This document shows positions 21,798 through 31,602 of a stretch of DNA of 64,000 nt, in pieces. The stretch's first letter is position 1; each line of letters starts with the position of its first letter. Source of the DNA: Pelagophyceae sp. CCMP2097 (lineage: Eukaryota > Sar > Pelagophyceae); NCBI GenBank assembly GCA_026770575.1, contig MU657199.1, forward strand, positions 26,037-90,036, read 5' to 3'. The notes below the pieces were generated by a model. The model saw only the letters and a program-made list of their open reading frames with translations, ran no database searches and was not told where the DNA came from. Both the position numbers and the translations under genes were made by a program.

Positions 21798-23813
21798 TCA
21801 CGCCGGGTCGAGGCGGTAGAGGACGGCGTCGCCGTCGCCGGCTAGGCGGACGCCCTGGAGCGCGGCGGCGTCGGATGCGATGTTGTGGGAGCAGTCGCGG
21901 ACAGTGAACTTTTTCGGGGCTTTTGCCTTTGCCAAACACTTTGCATCGCAGGCTACGTCCACCGATTTGGGAGAAAAGTTCACAAAGGCCAGCGCGAGGC
22001 CGCCTATTGAAAGCGGCAGTCCGGGCGGCTGGCCGTCGGGGAGTCACGACGCGTCGGAAAGTCACAAACTCACCGTTGGCCATCGGTTTGGCCCAAACTT
22101 GGTGGCACGCGTCCGTCGTGGGACGGTGGTGCTGCAGGTACACCGAGTAGAAGATGGGCAGCGCGGCGAGGATCACCTATCAAAGTCGCTGAGGAAGAAG
22201 AAATGAAAGCAATTCCCGGCTTGCTGGGAAAACAGGCCCAACGCACGAGCTTGCGCGACTTGAACGCCGCCGCGGCCAACCCAATGCCAAACGCGGCCGT
22301 GCGGAGGCCTTTCGTCCAGACGGCGGCGACGTCTGCGGGCATGGACCATGGGCTGCACCACCAGTTATCCAACGGTGGCTTCCGCGGACACGTTGAATGA
22401 ACCACGCGACCTTGCACTGCACTGAAATCCTGATCCACTGCAATTACTTCGGCGTTGGAGTACGTCGCCAGGTCCCACGCGCTCATTGAAGCCAGCGGCG
22501 CACCGATGAGCAAAGGCGCCTAGAGGCGTTCATGCCTCCGTCGAACGAACGCGTCTGTCGAACGAACGCAGCGTCAACGACGGACGCCCGCGCACCGTCA
22601 TGACAGCCCACATGGCGAACTGTGCGCGCGACTGCTGCGGCGTCAGGTGCGTGGCCCCAAGGGCCGACCCCAAGAGCATGTCCGGGTCGTTGAAGGCACC
22701 CGCGGAAGCGTACTTCGTCAGACGCTCGTTCGTCCGGATGGCGACGTAGACGTTTGCCCACTCGTCGCAGTCTGCGGAGATGCGCCAGGCGTGGGCCAAA
22801 TCTGCGCCGTGGGGAGCGTACCACGAGTTCCAGCCACACGCAGAGAAAAGCACGTCGCCTACGTCGCAGTCTCGCGGCATACCTTTCGTCTCCGAGGACG
22901 CTGCTTTGAACGGCCCGTGGCGTTGAGTGCGTCGCGCATCTTCGCATAGTCCTCCAAAGCGCCCTTGCGCCTCAAGTTCGGTGAGAAACAACTATCATAC
23001 TTCAAATAGTCCACGCCCCACCCCGCAAACTGCGCCGCGTGCTGCGCCTCGCGCCCGCGCGACCCGGGCCGGAACGCGCACGTCTTGTAGCCTGCGTTTG
23101 TATCTTAAGAAGGGATTCGCTCTCGTCAAAAACAGTTCCCTCTGCGGTGCCGCTATCGCCTCTGCGATGCCGCTATCGCCCCTGAGATGCCGCTCACTGC
23201 GCTGTCCGTCCCGGACGGCCGTCGCCGACGCACCTCGATCTGCGTATAGTCCCATTTTGAAGCCGCGCGCGTGCAGCCAATCCGCCACCGCGCCCATGCT
23301 ACATCAGCGCGGGGCCTCTCTCTCGAGCGGGACGCGTCGCGGAAGCGGGCGCGCGGGGCCTTTCCCCTCTCTCTCGGGAGTGGGATGGCCCGTCAATGGA
23401 ACGTACCCGTTCGGGAAGGCCGATTTCTTCGGCACGAGCGACCCGTCCGGCGCCAGCTGCTCCTCGCTCCAACAGTCGTCGATGTTCACGTAGTCGTAGC
23501 CCAGCGCGCGCAGGCCCGTCCTGCGCCAACCGCGCTCGACCGCCGCGGGCTCGACCTCCGCGGCCGCTTTGCAAACACGCACCGCTCGAGTTCGTTCGCA
23601 ATCTCCTCGACGCGCGCGGCGGAGACGTTGTCGCAGCGCACGTCGTTCCACGTGTTGTAGCCCTATACCCGCGGTGCGGCGCCGGCGCGGTGGAGTGGTG
23701 CCTCACACCCTCGCACCCTCACACCCTCGCACCATCGCCGGCAGCAGGCCCACGTTCGGGCTCTTCGTCGAGGCGGCCGCGCCGGCCACCGCCGCCAGCA
23801 GGAGAAGACGCAT
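21798..23813 (-). CDS. Secreted alpha-galactosidase, GH27
   Basis: Cleaves terminal alpha-galactose. The start at 23813 gives a signal peptide ([14 protein letters not shown]) and then PNVGLLPAM. That is spliced to [20 protein letters not shown] (about 23660-23610), the typical GH27 start of the barrel. Further blocks: [20 protein letters not shown] (about 23510), [16 protein letters not shown] (about 23270), YLKYDSC with the catalytic nucleophile Asp (about 23000), [15 protein letters not shown] with the likely acid/base Asp (about 22770), [12 protein letters not shown] (about 22690), and PLLIGAPL (about 22510). The C-terminal beta domain ends LYRLDPA before the stop at 21798-21800. At least six exons; the introns are short and some carry near-tandem repeats, for example 23140-23195. 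Confidence 0.9.
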
Positions 23814-24504
23814 GCTCGAGAGCCGCCGCGCCGCCGTCAGGCTGATGGAACGCGGGTCCACGCAAGAAAGGGGGGTGTTGCTTTAAGGAAAGGGCGCGGG
23901 ACGATGGTCGCCAAATTCACTCAGACGTCTCTATAATATATCAAAGGCTCCGACACGCATCCGTGCTCGCGGCGCGCGGCGGGCCGCGCGCCAGAGGGCG
24001 GCGGCGCGCACCGAGCGGCATTCGCCCCTGTCGACGCGGTCCCGCGGCGAGCCCCTTGCCGCGGCGGATGCGTGCGACGCCGCGCACGTCCCGCGGCAGC
24101 GCTGCCACTGGCGGATGCGTTAAAGCGACACCGTTTGCGGCCGCGCCTTTGGGCCGGTTCAACGCATGTGGGTTCAGGGCACCTCGCGGCTTGAAAAACC
24201 AACCGGCAGCCGGCCTTTCGGCACGCCTCGGACTCGAGGGCCCAGACGAGATGCGTCGGAGCCGTCGAGTCGAATCTTTGGAAAGGACGAGGCTCCAGGA
24301 CAGCTCCCGTAGGACAAAGTGTCCCGTCGCTCACGAGCTGACCAGACTCCGGAGTCGAAAATGGTCATTTGCTTAGAATCCTATCTGGTCATTTCAATTC
24401 ATCTCAGGATTGAGATTCCAGCGTTGTTGCGAGTTCGAGGTGGGTGGAGGCGTCGGTTCTCCGCAGCCCGCGTGAAGGGTGCGAATCACGTGAGGTCGAG
24501 GCGT
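23814..24504. other. Intergenic interval, nothing recognised
   Basis: About 690 bp between the alpha-galactosidase start and the ice-binding protein stop. It is GC-rich up to about 24180. Open frames on both strands show no family signature and no plausible splice partners. Confidence 0.5.
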
Positions 24505-25375
24505 TTACTCGCTGCCGCGCAGGCGGCGGACGAGCGGGGCCGCGCGCGTGTCGATGGTCGTCGTCTGGAGCGTGACGGCCGTCTGCGCGAGTACGCGGCC
24601 GTTGAGCGACGAGCCCGTGACGAAGGCGACGTCGGTCTTGACGAGGAAACAGCCCTCCAAGTGCGCCCCGGCGCCAACCTTGACGTTCCCCGCAACCTGC
24701 CAGAAGATGTTCTGGTGCTTGACGCCGCCCTGGAGGATAACCTTGACGCCCGCGGCGACGAGGACCTTGCCCGTGGTCTGGAGGATGAAGATGTCGGTAG
24801 GGCCGCCTTTGATGTAAATGTCCGCGTTGATATTGATGGTCGTGCCCCAATTGTACACGCCCGGCGACAGCGTCGCGCCGCCGATCATGCCCGCCATGAG
24901 GTTGAGGCGATTCCCGAGGCCAGAGGTGGGGCGGCTCGCGGCGTCCGTGTACGCCGTCTGCATGTCGCCAACGGCCGTGGTGAGCTTCGTCGGCGTCGGC
25001 GAGGCGAAGTCGGCGGCGTACATCCTGCCCGTCACCTAAATACCAGCTGGAACGCCTGCTCGACGCCTCGCGTTCCGGGGGTTGCTCGGTCCACCGGTCC
25101 CCCGTTAACAAATAAACGCACACACACACCTGCGTCGACTTGGCGAATCCCAACAACGGTTTCTCGATGTACGAGAAGCCCGTGAACGCCGTGGCCGAGA
25201 TCGGGCTCAGGCCGAGGTCGCCATAGATGACCGAGGCCGGGACCGTCGACACGCCGGTCTTGGCCAAAATTGCATAGTCACCTGAAGTCCGGAGGTCGAC
25301 GGTCGGGATGGCCGTCGCCAGCGCAACCAGCGCGCCCAGCGCCAACGCGAACAGGCGGCTCTGGAGCATGGGCAT
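24505..25375 (-). CDS. Secreted ice-binding protein, DUF3494 family
   Basis: Binds ice and limits recrystallisation in sea-ice microbes that have this family. Exon 1 (25375-25130) encodes a signal peptide (MPMLQSRLFALALGALVALA) and the typical start VDLRTSGDYAILAKTGVSTV, then IYGDLGLSPISATAFTGFS. A phase-0 intron at 25036-25129 opens with a GT run (GTGTGTGTG) and ends TTTAG. Exon 2 (25035-24505) runs VTGRMYAADFASPTPTKLTT, AVGDMQTAYTDAA, then the beta-helix with TLSPGVYNWGTTININADIY, TDIFILQTTGKVLVAAGVKV, NIFWQVAGNVKVGAGAHLEG and LNGRVLAQTAVTLQ. Length (259 residues) fits the one-domain form. Its presence suggests a cold habitat and possible horizontal ancestry, as in other algae; both are inference. 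Confidence 0.9.
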
Positions 25376-25620
25376 GGCGCGCGCTTGTCGACGAGGTTAA
25401 AAGATCTAGATCTTGTCGGGTTTGTTCTTTTGAGTTGAGTGACGTGCCCTGCCGGGAAAATTCTGGAAACCGCTAGGCTCCATACAAATGCAAATGCAAA
25501 TTCGAACCAAAAGTTGCGCGATCTCATGAGCTCACGTTTCGCACGTGCACGGCGGGCGCCGCGGTTCGGAGGGCGCTTCGCACCCTCTGCTCGGGCCTGT
25601 TTCCCGGGGCGCGGAGAAGC

Positions 25621-26838
25621 ATGGACGCCGCCCACGAAGCCTCGAGCCACGTCAAGCTGCGACCTGCCGCCGGCGCCGCGCCGGCGCTCGAGGTGCTCGA
25701 GCTGAGCGACCTTCTCGCGCTCCTGCGGCTGGCGGCATCGCCGAACGCGCTCGTGACAGCACGAGTCGCTCGAGCTGGGCGAGTCGTGGCGCCGGCCGTG
25801 CGCAAGCTCATCTGGAAGGACCAGATCCTCAAGGGCACCGCGATCCTCACTGGCAAGGGGCACACCGGCTCCGTCAGCCGCTGCGCGTAATCGCCCGACG
25901 GCAAGCGTATCGTGACGGCGAGCGGCAAGACGGCGCGGCTCTGGGATGCGGAGACGGGCACGCTTCTGCTGAAGCTCGAGGAGCACGCCGATAGAGTCAC
26001 GAGCTGCGGCTTCTCGCCCGACGGCAAGCGCCTCGTGACGTCGAGCTACGACAAGACGACGCGGCTCTGGGACGCCGAGACGGGCGCGCTGCTCCTGACA
26101 CTCGAGGGGCACACCGACAAGGTCGCGAGCTGCGCGTTCTCGCCCGACGGCAAGCGCGTCGTGACGTCGAGCCACGACGGCACGACGCGGCTCTGGGACG
26201 CCGAGACGGGCGCGCTGCAGACGACACTCGAGGAGAACAACTCGGTCTTTTGCTGCGCGTTCTCGCCCGACGGCAAGCGCCTCGTGACGGCGAGCTTCGA
26301 CGGGACGGCGCAGGTCTGGGACGCCGAGACGCGCGCGCTGCTGCTGACGCTCGAGGGACACACCGGCGGCGTCATGAGCTGCGCGTTTTCGCCCGACGGC
26401 GGGCGCATCGTGACGGCGAGCTACGACAAGATGGCGCGGCTCTGGAACGCCGAGACGGGCGCGCTGCTGCTGACGCTCGAGGGGCACACCCGTACCGTCA
26501 TCAGCTGCGCGTTCTCGCCCGACGGCGAGCGCGTCGTCACTTCGAGCCTCGACAGGACGGCGCGGCTCTGGGACGCCGAGACGGGCGCGCTGCTGCTGAC
26601 GCTCGATGGGCACACCGATGGCGTCATGTGCTGCGCGTTCTCGCCCGACGGCGAGCGCATCGCGACAGCCAGCTGCGACAAGACGGCGCGGCTCTGGGAC
26701 GCCGAGACGGGCGCGCTGCTGAAGATGCTCGAGGGACACACCGACGCCGTCGGTTGCTGCGCGATCTCGCCCGACGGCGAGTGCCTCGTAACGGCGAGCA
26801 GCGACGACACGGCGCGGCTCTGGAATATCGCACTCTAA
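25621..26838 (+). pseudogene. WD40-repeat protein with an in-frame stop
   Basis: An N-terminal helical segment (LELSDLLALLRLAASPNALV, then VAPAVRKLIWKDQILKGTAI) precedes eight WD40 units with a very uniform sequence (GHT ... CAFSPDGKR ... D-K-T-ARLWDAETGALLLTLE). In the first unit the expected Phe codon TTC is TAA at 25888-25890, so the reading frame stops after GHTGSVSRCA. The same frame is then open for over 300 codons to TAA 26836-26838. The first unit also lacks two residues before GKTARLWD. Possible readings: a recent nonsense mutation, a gene starting downstream, or an assembly error. A shorter relative sharing the same N-terminal module is at 44717-45091. The last repeat ends ARLWNIAL. 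Confidence 0.65.
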
Positions 26839-27058
26839 TGTTGTGGCCCCTCCGTCCGGCTTCACTCTCTGACCGCCCGCCGGAAGAAGTCTGCACTTTC
26901 GAGGGAAGGGTCCACCGACTCGTGAGGGGAGTCGGAGGAGGCTCCCTGGAGCGTCGAGCCGCGAGTCGATGCAGAGTGCGAATCGTCGTTCAGGTGGCAT
27001 CTTCATGAACTTGAGTCAACAAAGGCACACAAGTATTACAGAGGAACAAAGACAAGCG

Positions 27059-28632
27059 TCACGCGGGGCTGCTTTGAGGCTGCCGTCGCGTTTGGCGCAC
27101 CGTCGTGCGCGTGGCGAACATCGTCTCGAGGAGATGCGCGGCGCCGGGCTGCGGCGCCCCGTAGGGCGCGCCCACGCCGCCGCGCAGCGCGCCGCCGGGC
27201 CGGTCCGCTTTGAGTGGGGCCGTCCGCGCAAAGTGCGGGTGGGCCAGGGCGCTCGGGCGCGGGCTGCGCAGAAAGTCGGGCCGCCAGTTGAGAGCGTGCG
27301 CGGCGGCTGCCGTGTAGGCGAGGTATTCGGGCACGCCGGCGAATTTCAAACCCTCGTAGACCTCCACAGTGTCCGCCGTCGGCGAGTTGGCGGCGACGCT
27401 CAAGAGTAAAGAGTACGTGTGCGTGTTTGGGTGGACGCCGTCTTTCTGCATGCGTTGAAAGAGAGATAAAGCTCGCCGCCACGCGTCGCTGGACGCGCAA
27501 ACGTCGATAGCGGTATTGTAGTACGAAACGTGCTTGGCGTCGCTCCGCGCAATGTCGTCTAGAATGCAGAGGGCGCCCGTGGCGTCGCGGCTCTTCCGGC
27601 ACGCGCGCAGCAAAAGGCGCCAAGTCCGGTCGGAAGGCGCGTCGCCGCGTTGGCGGAGCTTGCAGAGGCCTTTGAGCGCCGTGGAAACGTCTGGGGAAGC
27701 GGCCATGTAGCCGTGGATCGCGGGCACGGACTCGCACTGCCGCAGGTCCTAAGACGCAGTAAATCGTAGCAGTCCGTGACACGTCGGAGTGAGGCACAAC
27801 GACGCACCGGCAATTCGAGCGCGATGCGGTCCTCGACTTTCGCGGCCATGGGCTTCTTCGTCGTGACTTTGGCCCAGTCGGCGTCCGCGGCGAGTACTCT
27901 GGCGGCCGACGCCTCGTAAGCCTCTTGCTTTTCCAGCAAAGCGTCCTTTAACGAAAAGTCGACGGCGCTGGAGACCCGGTGCCGATCCTGCACGGCCTTG
28001 GAGGCCTCGAACTTCACGAACGCTTCGAGCCTGTCCGTCCGTAGCCGCTGGAGGCCATCGTCAGACTCCGCGGCGAGCTCCACCGCTCGAGCGTCTAAAG
28101 CCTTCAGCCTTTCCACGACGGCGCGTGCGCCGCATGCGTTGACGTCTCGGGCGAGGTGCTTTAAACCAATTATCAAGTCTGAAGTATCTTCGAGTGAACA
28201 TTCTCTCTTCACCACAGATTCAAAGGTCAAAACATGCTCCCGGAACCTAGCGCGCCACTTCGTCGCCGCGTTGTGCCCGAGCTTCAAAGCGACGTCGCAA
28301 GCGGCGCGGCTAGCTTGGAGCCACGGCAGCGATTCCGTGGAGCGTGTTAACCTGTTCGTAGACAAGAACACGTCTGCCCGCAGCATGGCGTGCTGCGTGT
28401 CCGCCTGCGCCAGCTCCGCAAGGTACGCCGCCGAGCACTTGGCCGACGCGTCGGCGAGGTCGTCGAACGCGGCGGCGTTGTCGGATTTCGCGCCGAGGAG
28501 CGCGGCGTATTGCTCACAGCGCTTCAAACTCCGACATTCGGCAGCAGCCAGCATCGAGTCAGTCTCCTCCATCGCCCGCATCGCCTGCGCCACGCGGCGA
28601 TGCGCCTTTTGGCGCTGCGCAGCCGAAGACAT
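27059..28632 (-). CDS. Pentatricopeptide-repeat protein with a helical N-terminal domain
   Basis: The C-terminal exon (27748-27059) contains PPR motifs: DRTWRLLLRACRKSRDATGA, KHVSYYNTAIDVCASSDAWR, and VHPNTHTYSLLLSVAANSP. PPR proteins bind organellar RNA. The N-terminal exon (28632-27808) encodes about 275 residues of Ala/Asp/Glu-rich helix that could be coiled coil or a BAR-like bundle. The exons join through a 59-nt phase-0 intron (27749-27807, GTGCGT...CTTAG), which gives ALELP then DLRQCESV. Because the halves look unrelated, two genes remain possible, though the splice is clean. No obvious targeting peptide is seen at the chosen Met. Stop is TGA 27061-27059. Confidence 0.7.
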
Positions 28633-29935
28633 ATGCGCAGTCGGCGGCGGTGTAAGCCCACAGCGCGCGGGCGCCTCGCGCTGCGTGCGGGAGCCGCCCT
28701 GGCGCGGGATCGGCGGAGGAGAGGCCCAGAAGCTCGACCGTCGCGACGGGAAGCCCGCGGGCGCAGTTACCGCAGCCTCGCGCGCGCGACCTGGCGCTAC
28801 AAGTCCTACAATAATTGTAAGCGCGAGCTTCGATTTAGTTGGACTTTATTAAATCTATTTCAGGCCTAAAGAAAAGTGGATTTATTTTTTGGCGAACATC
28901 GAATGTTCGAATGTGCAAGGACAAAAACCGTTTTTGGCGGCCTCGGGGTGGCCAAAATACAACCTCCCTCGAGTTTCTGTTCGGGTAGGGGTCGTGGGCT
29001 GGCCTCATGCGACCACACATCCTCTTTAAAGTGTCCTAGGCCTCCCACATGGGCGCCAACTAGGTCAAAAAGTCACATCTCCTCAGGTATGGAGAATAAG
29101 GTGTACACGTCTGAAACAAGATGGAAGCTATTTGCAGTACAAGCACATCTGCCTATAACGTGTACACCTCGATCGCCGGCGCCGACGACTTTCGATGGTT
29201 TGAATGTTATTTTTGGCGATTTTAGAAGCTTTTCCGAGGACCTAGCGCCAACATGAAGTATGTAGCCGCATCCTTGTCGCGTGCTCTTGACGGCTGCACC
29301 TTCCTTGGGACCGTGCCTCTATTAGTTGAGGAGCCAAGACTCAAGTGCAAGGTCATAGCGAAAATACGGCCCCACTTTTAAGAAAACGAATCCGCAATAA
29401 TCCGCCCACGCAATAATCCGCAATAATTCGGAAACACCTGTGTGAGAAAGAATATCTTCCTAGGCCGGCGGGGCACGGGCGCGTCGAGCACCTCAAGACC
29501 TAGCGAGCGCGGCGCGGCGCCCGGGAGACGTGGCGCATCGCGTCTCCGGTCCCACCAATACGGCAGTCCCTCGGTGACCGGTTCGGGTGCTGCGGTACCG
29601 GCGGTTCGGATGCTGCGCCCCGGGGTGCCGGCGCACTCCGCTCTCGAGTGCGCCGCTCTCGGGCGCCCGCGTGGTCCGAGAGTGGCGCGCTTGCGATGCC
29701 GAAAGCGACGGCCCTCCCTCGAGAGACCGGGTCCGATGCTGCGTGCGCCGCTCTTGGGCACGCCCGCTCCACGGCTCGGGCGTCCCAGAGCCGCGCCGCC
29801 AACGGGGGCTGCGGAGCGTTCCACCCCGGACCGCAAGTGACGTCTGCGGGACCGCGCCGTTGAACCCAGGACGTTAATCGGCGTTGCTACCTGCAGGTCA
29901 CGCGCACCATCCGGGCGACGCCGTCGTCCTCGACC
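28633..29935. other. Intergenic interval, nothing recognised
   Basis: About 1.3 kb. The part 28800-29440 is less GC-rich than its surroundings and holds small repeats such as GCAATAATCCG (about 29393-29425, three related copies). The part 29450-29880 is GC-rich. A 126-codon plus-strand frame at 28876 lacks any family signal. I annotate no gene. Confidence 0.45.
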
Positions 29936-31119
29936 ATGATGGCCATCCTCACACTGCTCTTCGCGTGCGGCGTTGTCGCGTCCTGCGTCGCATACGGAGC
30001 TTCCTTTAAGTCTGCGGCGCTTCGTCGGTTACGCGCCGCGTCGTTCTTCGGGCAATGGCTCTTCGTTTTGATGGTCGTGGCCTGCAGCGCATCGCTTTCC
30101 GCCTGGCTGTTCTCCACATCGCAGCCAAGGACCTTGGCACCACATCGCGATCTAGCACCCGGCCGTGGGGCAAGGGCGGAGGCCCCGCCGCGTTTACGTT
30201 CTTTGCCGATAAATTGCTGGTCAAGTGGGTCGACATTGCGACTGTCTTTGCCGGCGGCTTTTTAATTCGCGGGGTCGTCGACGTGCTCTGGCGTCTGCTA
30301 TTCACGGAGGACGGGTCCAACACGGAGGACGAGAAAATCAATAACTTTGCGGGCGGCTCGAACTTTAATGGGAAGGGCTATGCTACGGTATTCCGCGGCC
30401 AGGAAAATCCGTTGCGCCGTTTGAAAGTTGCTCTAAATCGCGCCAATCCTAATATGCTGCTCCTCGTCGATTGGAAGGGCGGAGGGAAGCGCCACATTAC
30501 GCGGGAACTGGCGCGGCGTTTCGCGTCGGACGTCGGGCCGCTGCGATTGCAAAGCAAACGCTTTTACTGGCTCAAGATGAACAAGTTGTTAGTGAACTGC
30601 ACGGCCGGCGAATTGTCGAGGCGCTTACACGGCATTTTCGAGAATCCAGCCATCGACATCTTTTGCATCGACGAGATTCACTTGCTTTTCAAATCTGCCG
30701 GCGGCGAACTTGGCGCCGTCAAAGCCATCCTTGCAGATGCAAAGCAGCGCGGGAAGACTGTCATCGGCTCGCTCTCGCCGTTTGATTTGGAAGATCTCAA
30801 GACGGTCATCGAGACGGTCGAGTTTGACGTCGTGCGACTCGAGGTGATGTCGCCGGAGTGCACGCTACAAGTCCTCCGAGACTTGGAGGGACTTTACGAG
30901 CGGGGCCACGGCGTACCATACTCGCTCGGTGCGCTGAAGGCTTGCGTCGCGTTCTCGTCGAAGTACTTCAAAATCCGGTCTAATCCTGGTATGGCCATCG
31001 AGCTGATGGACTATGCGGGTGTTTTGGCCGAAGATAGTGAAGTGGAGGTCGGCCAGTACCACGTTTCCATGGCCGTCTTCGATCTCACGGGCATGAAGAT
31101 CCCCGTGAAGGACTTCTAG
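29936..31119 (+). CDS. Membrane-anchored Clp/HSP100-like AAA+ protein with degenerate Walker A
   Basis: Two hydrophobic helices open the protein (ILTLLFACGVVASCVAYGAS and FFGQWLFVLMVVACSASLSA). A third lies at about 30230-30290 (TVFAGGFLIRGVVDVLW). The body matches the first ATPase domain of ClpA/ClpB: NPNMLLLVDWKGGGKRHITR at the Walker A position, Walker B FCIDEIHLLF, and the lid GALKACVAFSSKYFKIRSNP followed by AIELMDYAGV. The P-loop is altered: the first Gly is Asp and the Thr/Ser after Lys is Arg. The arginine-finger region is also missing. The protein may therefore bind but not hydrolyse ATP. A small intron near 30070-30130 is needed to join the first helices to the body (one fit is 57 nt ending GCCAAG), so the N-terminus is uncertain. 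Stop is TAG 31117-31119. Confidence 0.7.
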
Positions 31120-31602
31120 TGCACGGGCATCTGCCTCACAGCACTGACCCGCCGCCGCATCTAATGGCCCAGGAGCCGCTGCATAGCCTTGAACGAGCCT
31201 ATCTACCGGAATCCCCGGGCCTTGGGTACCGCGCGCGGTTGGCTCCTCGAGGAGGGTTCTTCGGGCCCACGGGGGAAGCCGTCGACTGGGCCCGAGGCGG
31301 CTCGTGAGCCTCGCGGCTCGGCCCTGCCGCGCGCGGCGCAGCCAATGAGTCAGCGCGCGATATCCTCGACAAGTCACGAGTCACGACGATGAGAGGGCTT
31401 CTCGGACGCATCTGGAGGCCTCTGGAGACCCGATGTTCGTCGGTTCTGAGCGGATCCACGCCTCGAGGTCGGGCCCACGCCAGCCCGAACGGGAAAGGGT
31501 CCTTGATTTAGACCGGGTTTCCCGAGAGCGCAGCGGGCCTGTCACGTCGCTCGGCAGTTTGTACGATCGCGCGGCGCGACGTCCGTTGGTCGCCAGCGGC
31601 CT
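31120..31602. other. Intergenic interval, nothing recognised
   Basis: About 480 bp between the convergent AAA and PLP-enzyme-like genes. No coding signature or repeat stands out. Confidence 0.5.

Noticed and set aside
25207..27006. Minus-strand open frame of about 600 codons opposite the WD40 array
   Set aside because: It is a mirror of the repeated WD40 coding DNA, Arg/Ala/Glu-rich with no family motif. The plus strand carries the clear WD40 signature.
28876..29256. 126-codon plus-strand frame in the gap before the AAA gene
   Set aside because: No homology signal, no splice partners, and the surrounding DNA looks intergenic.
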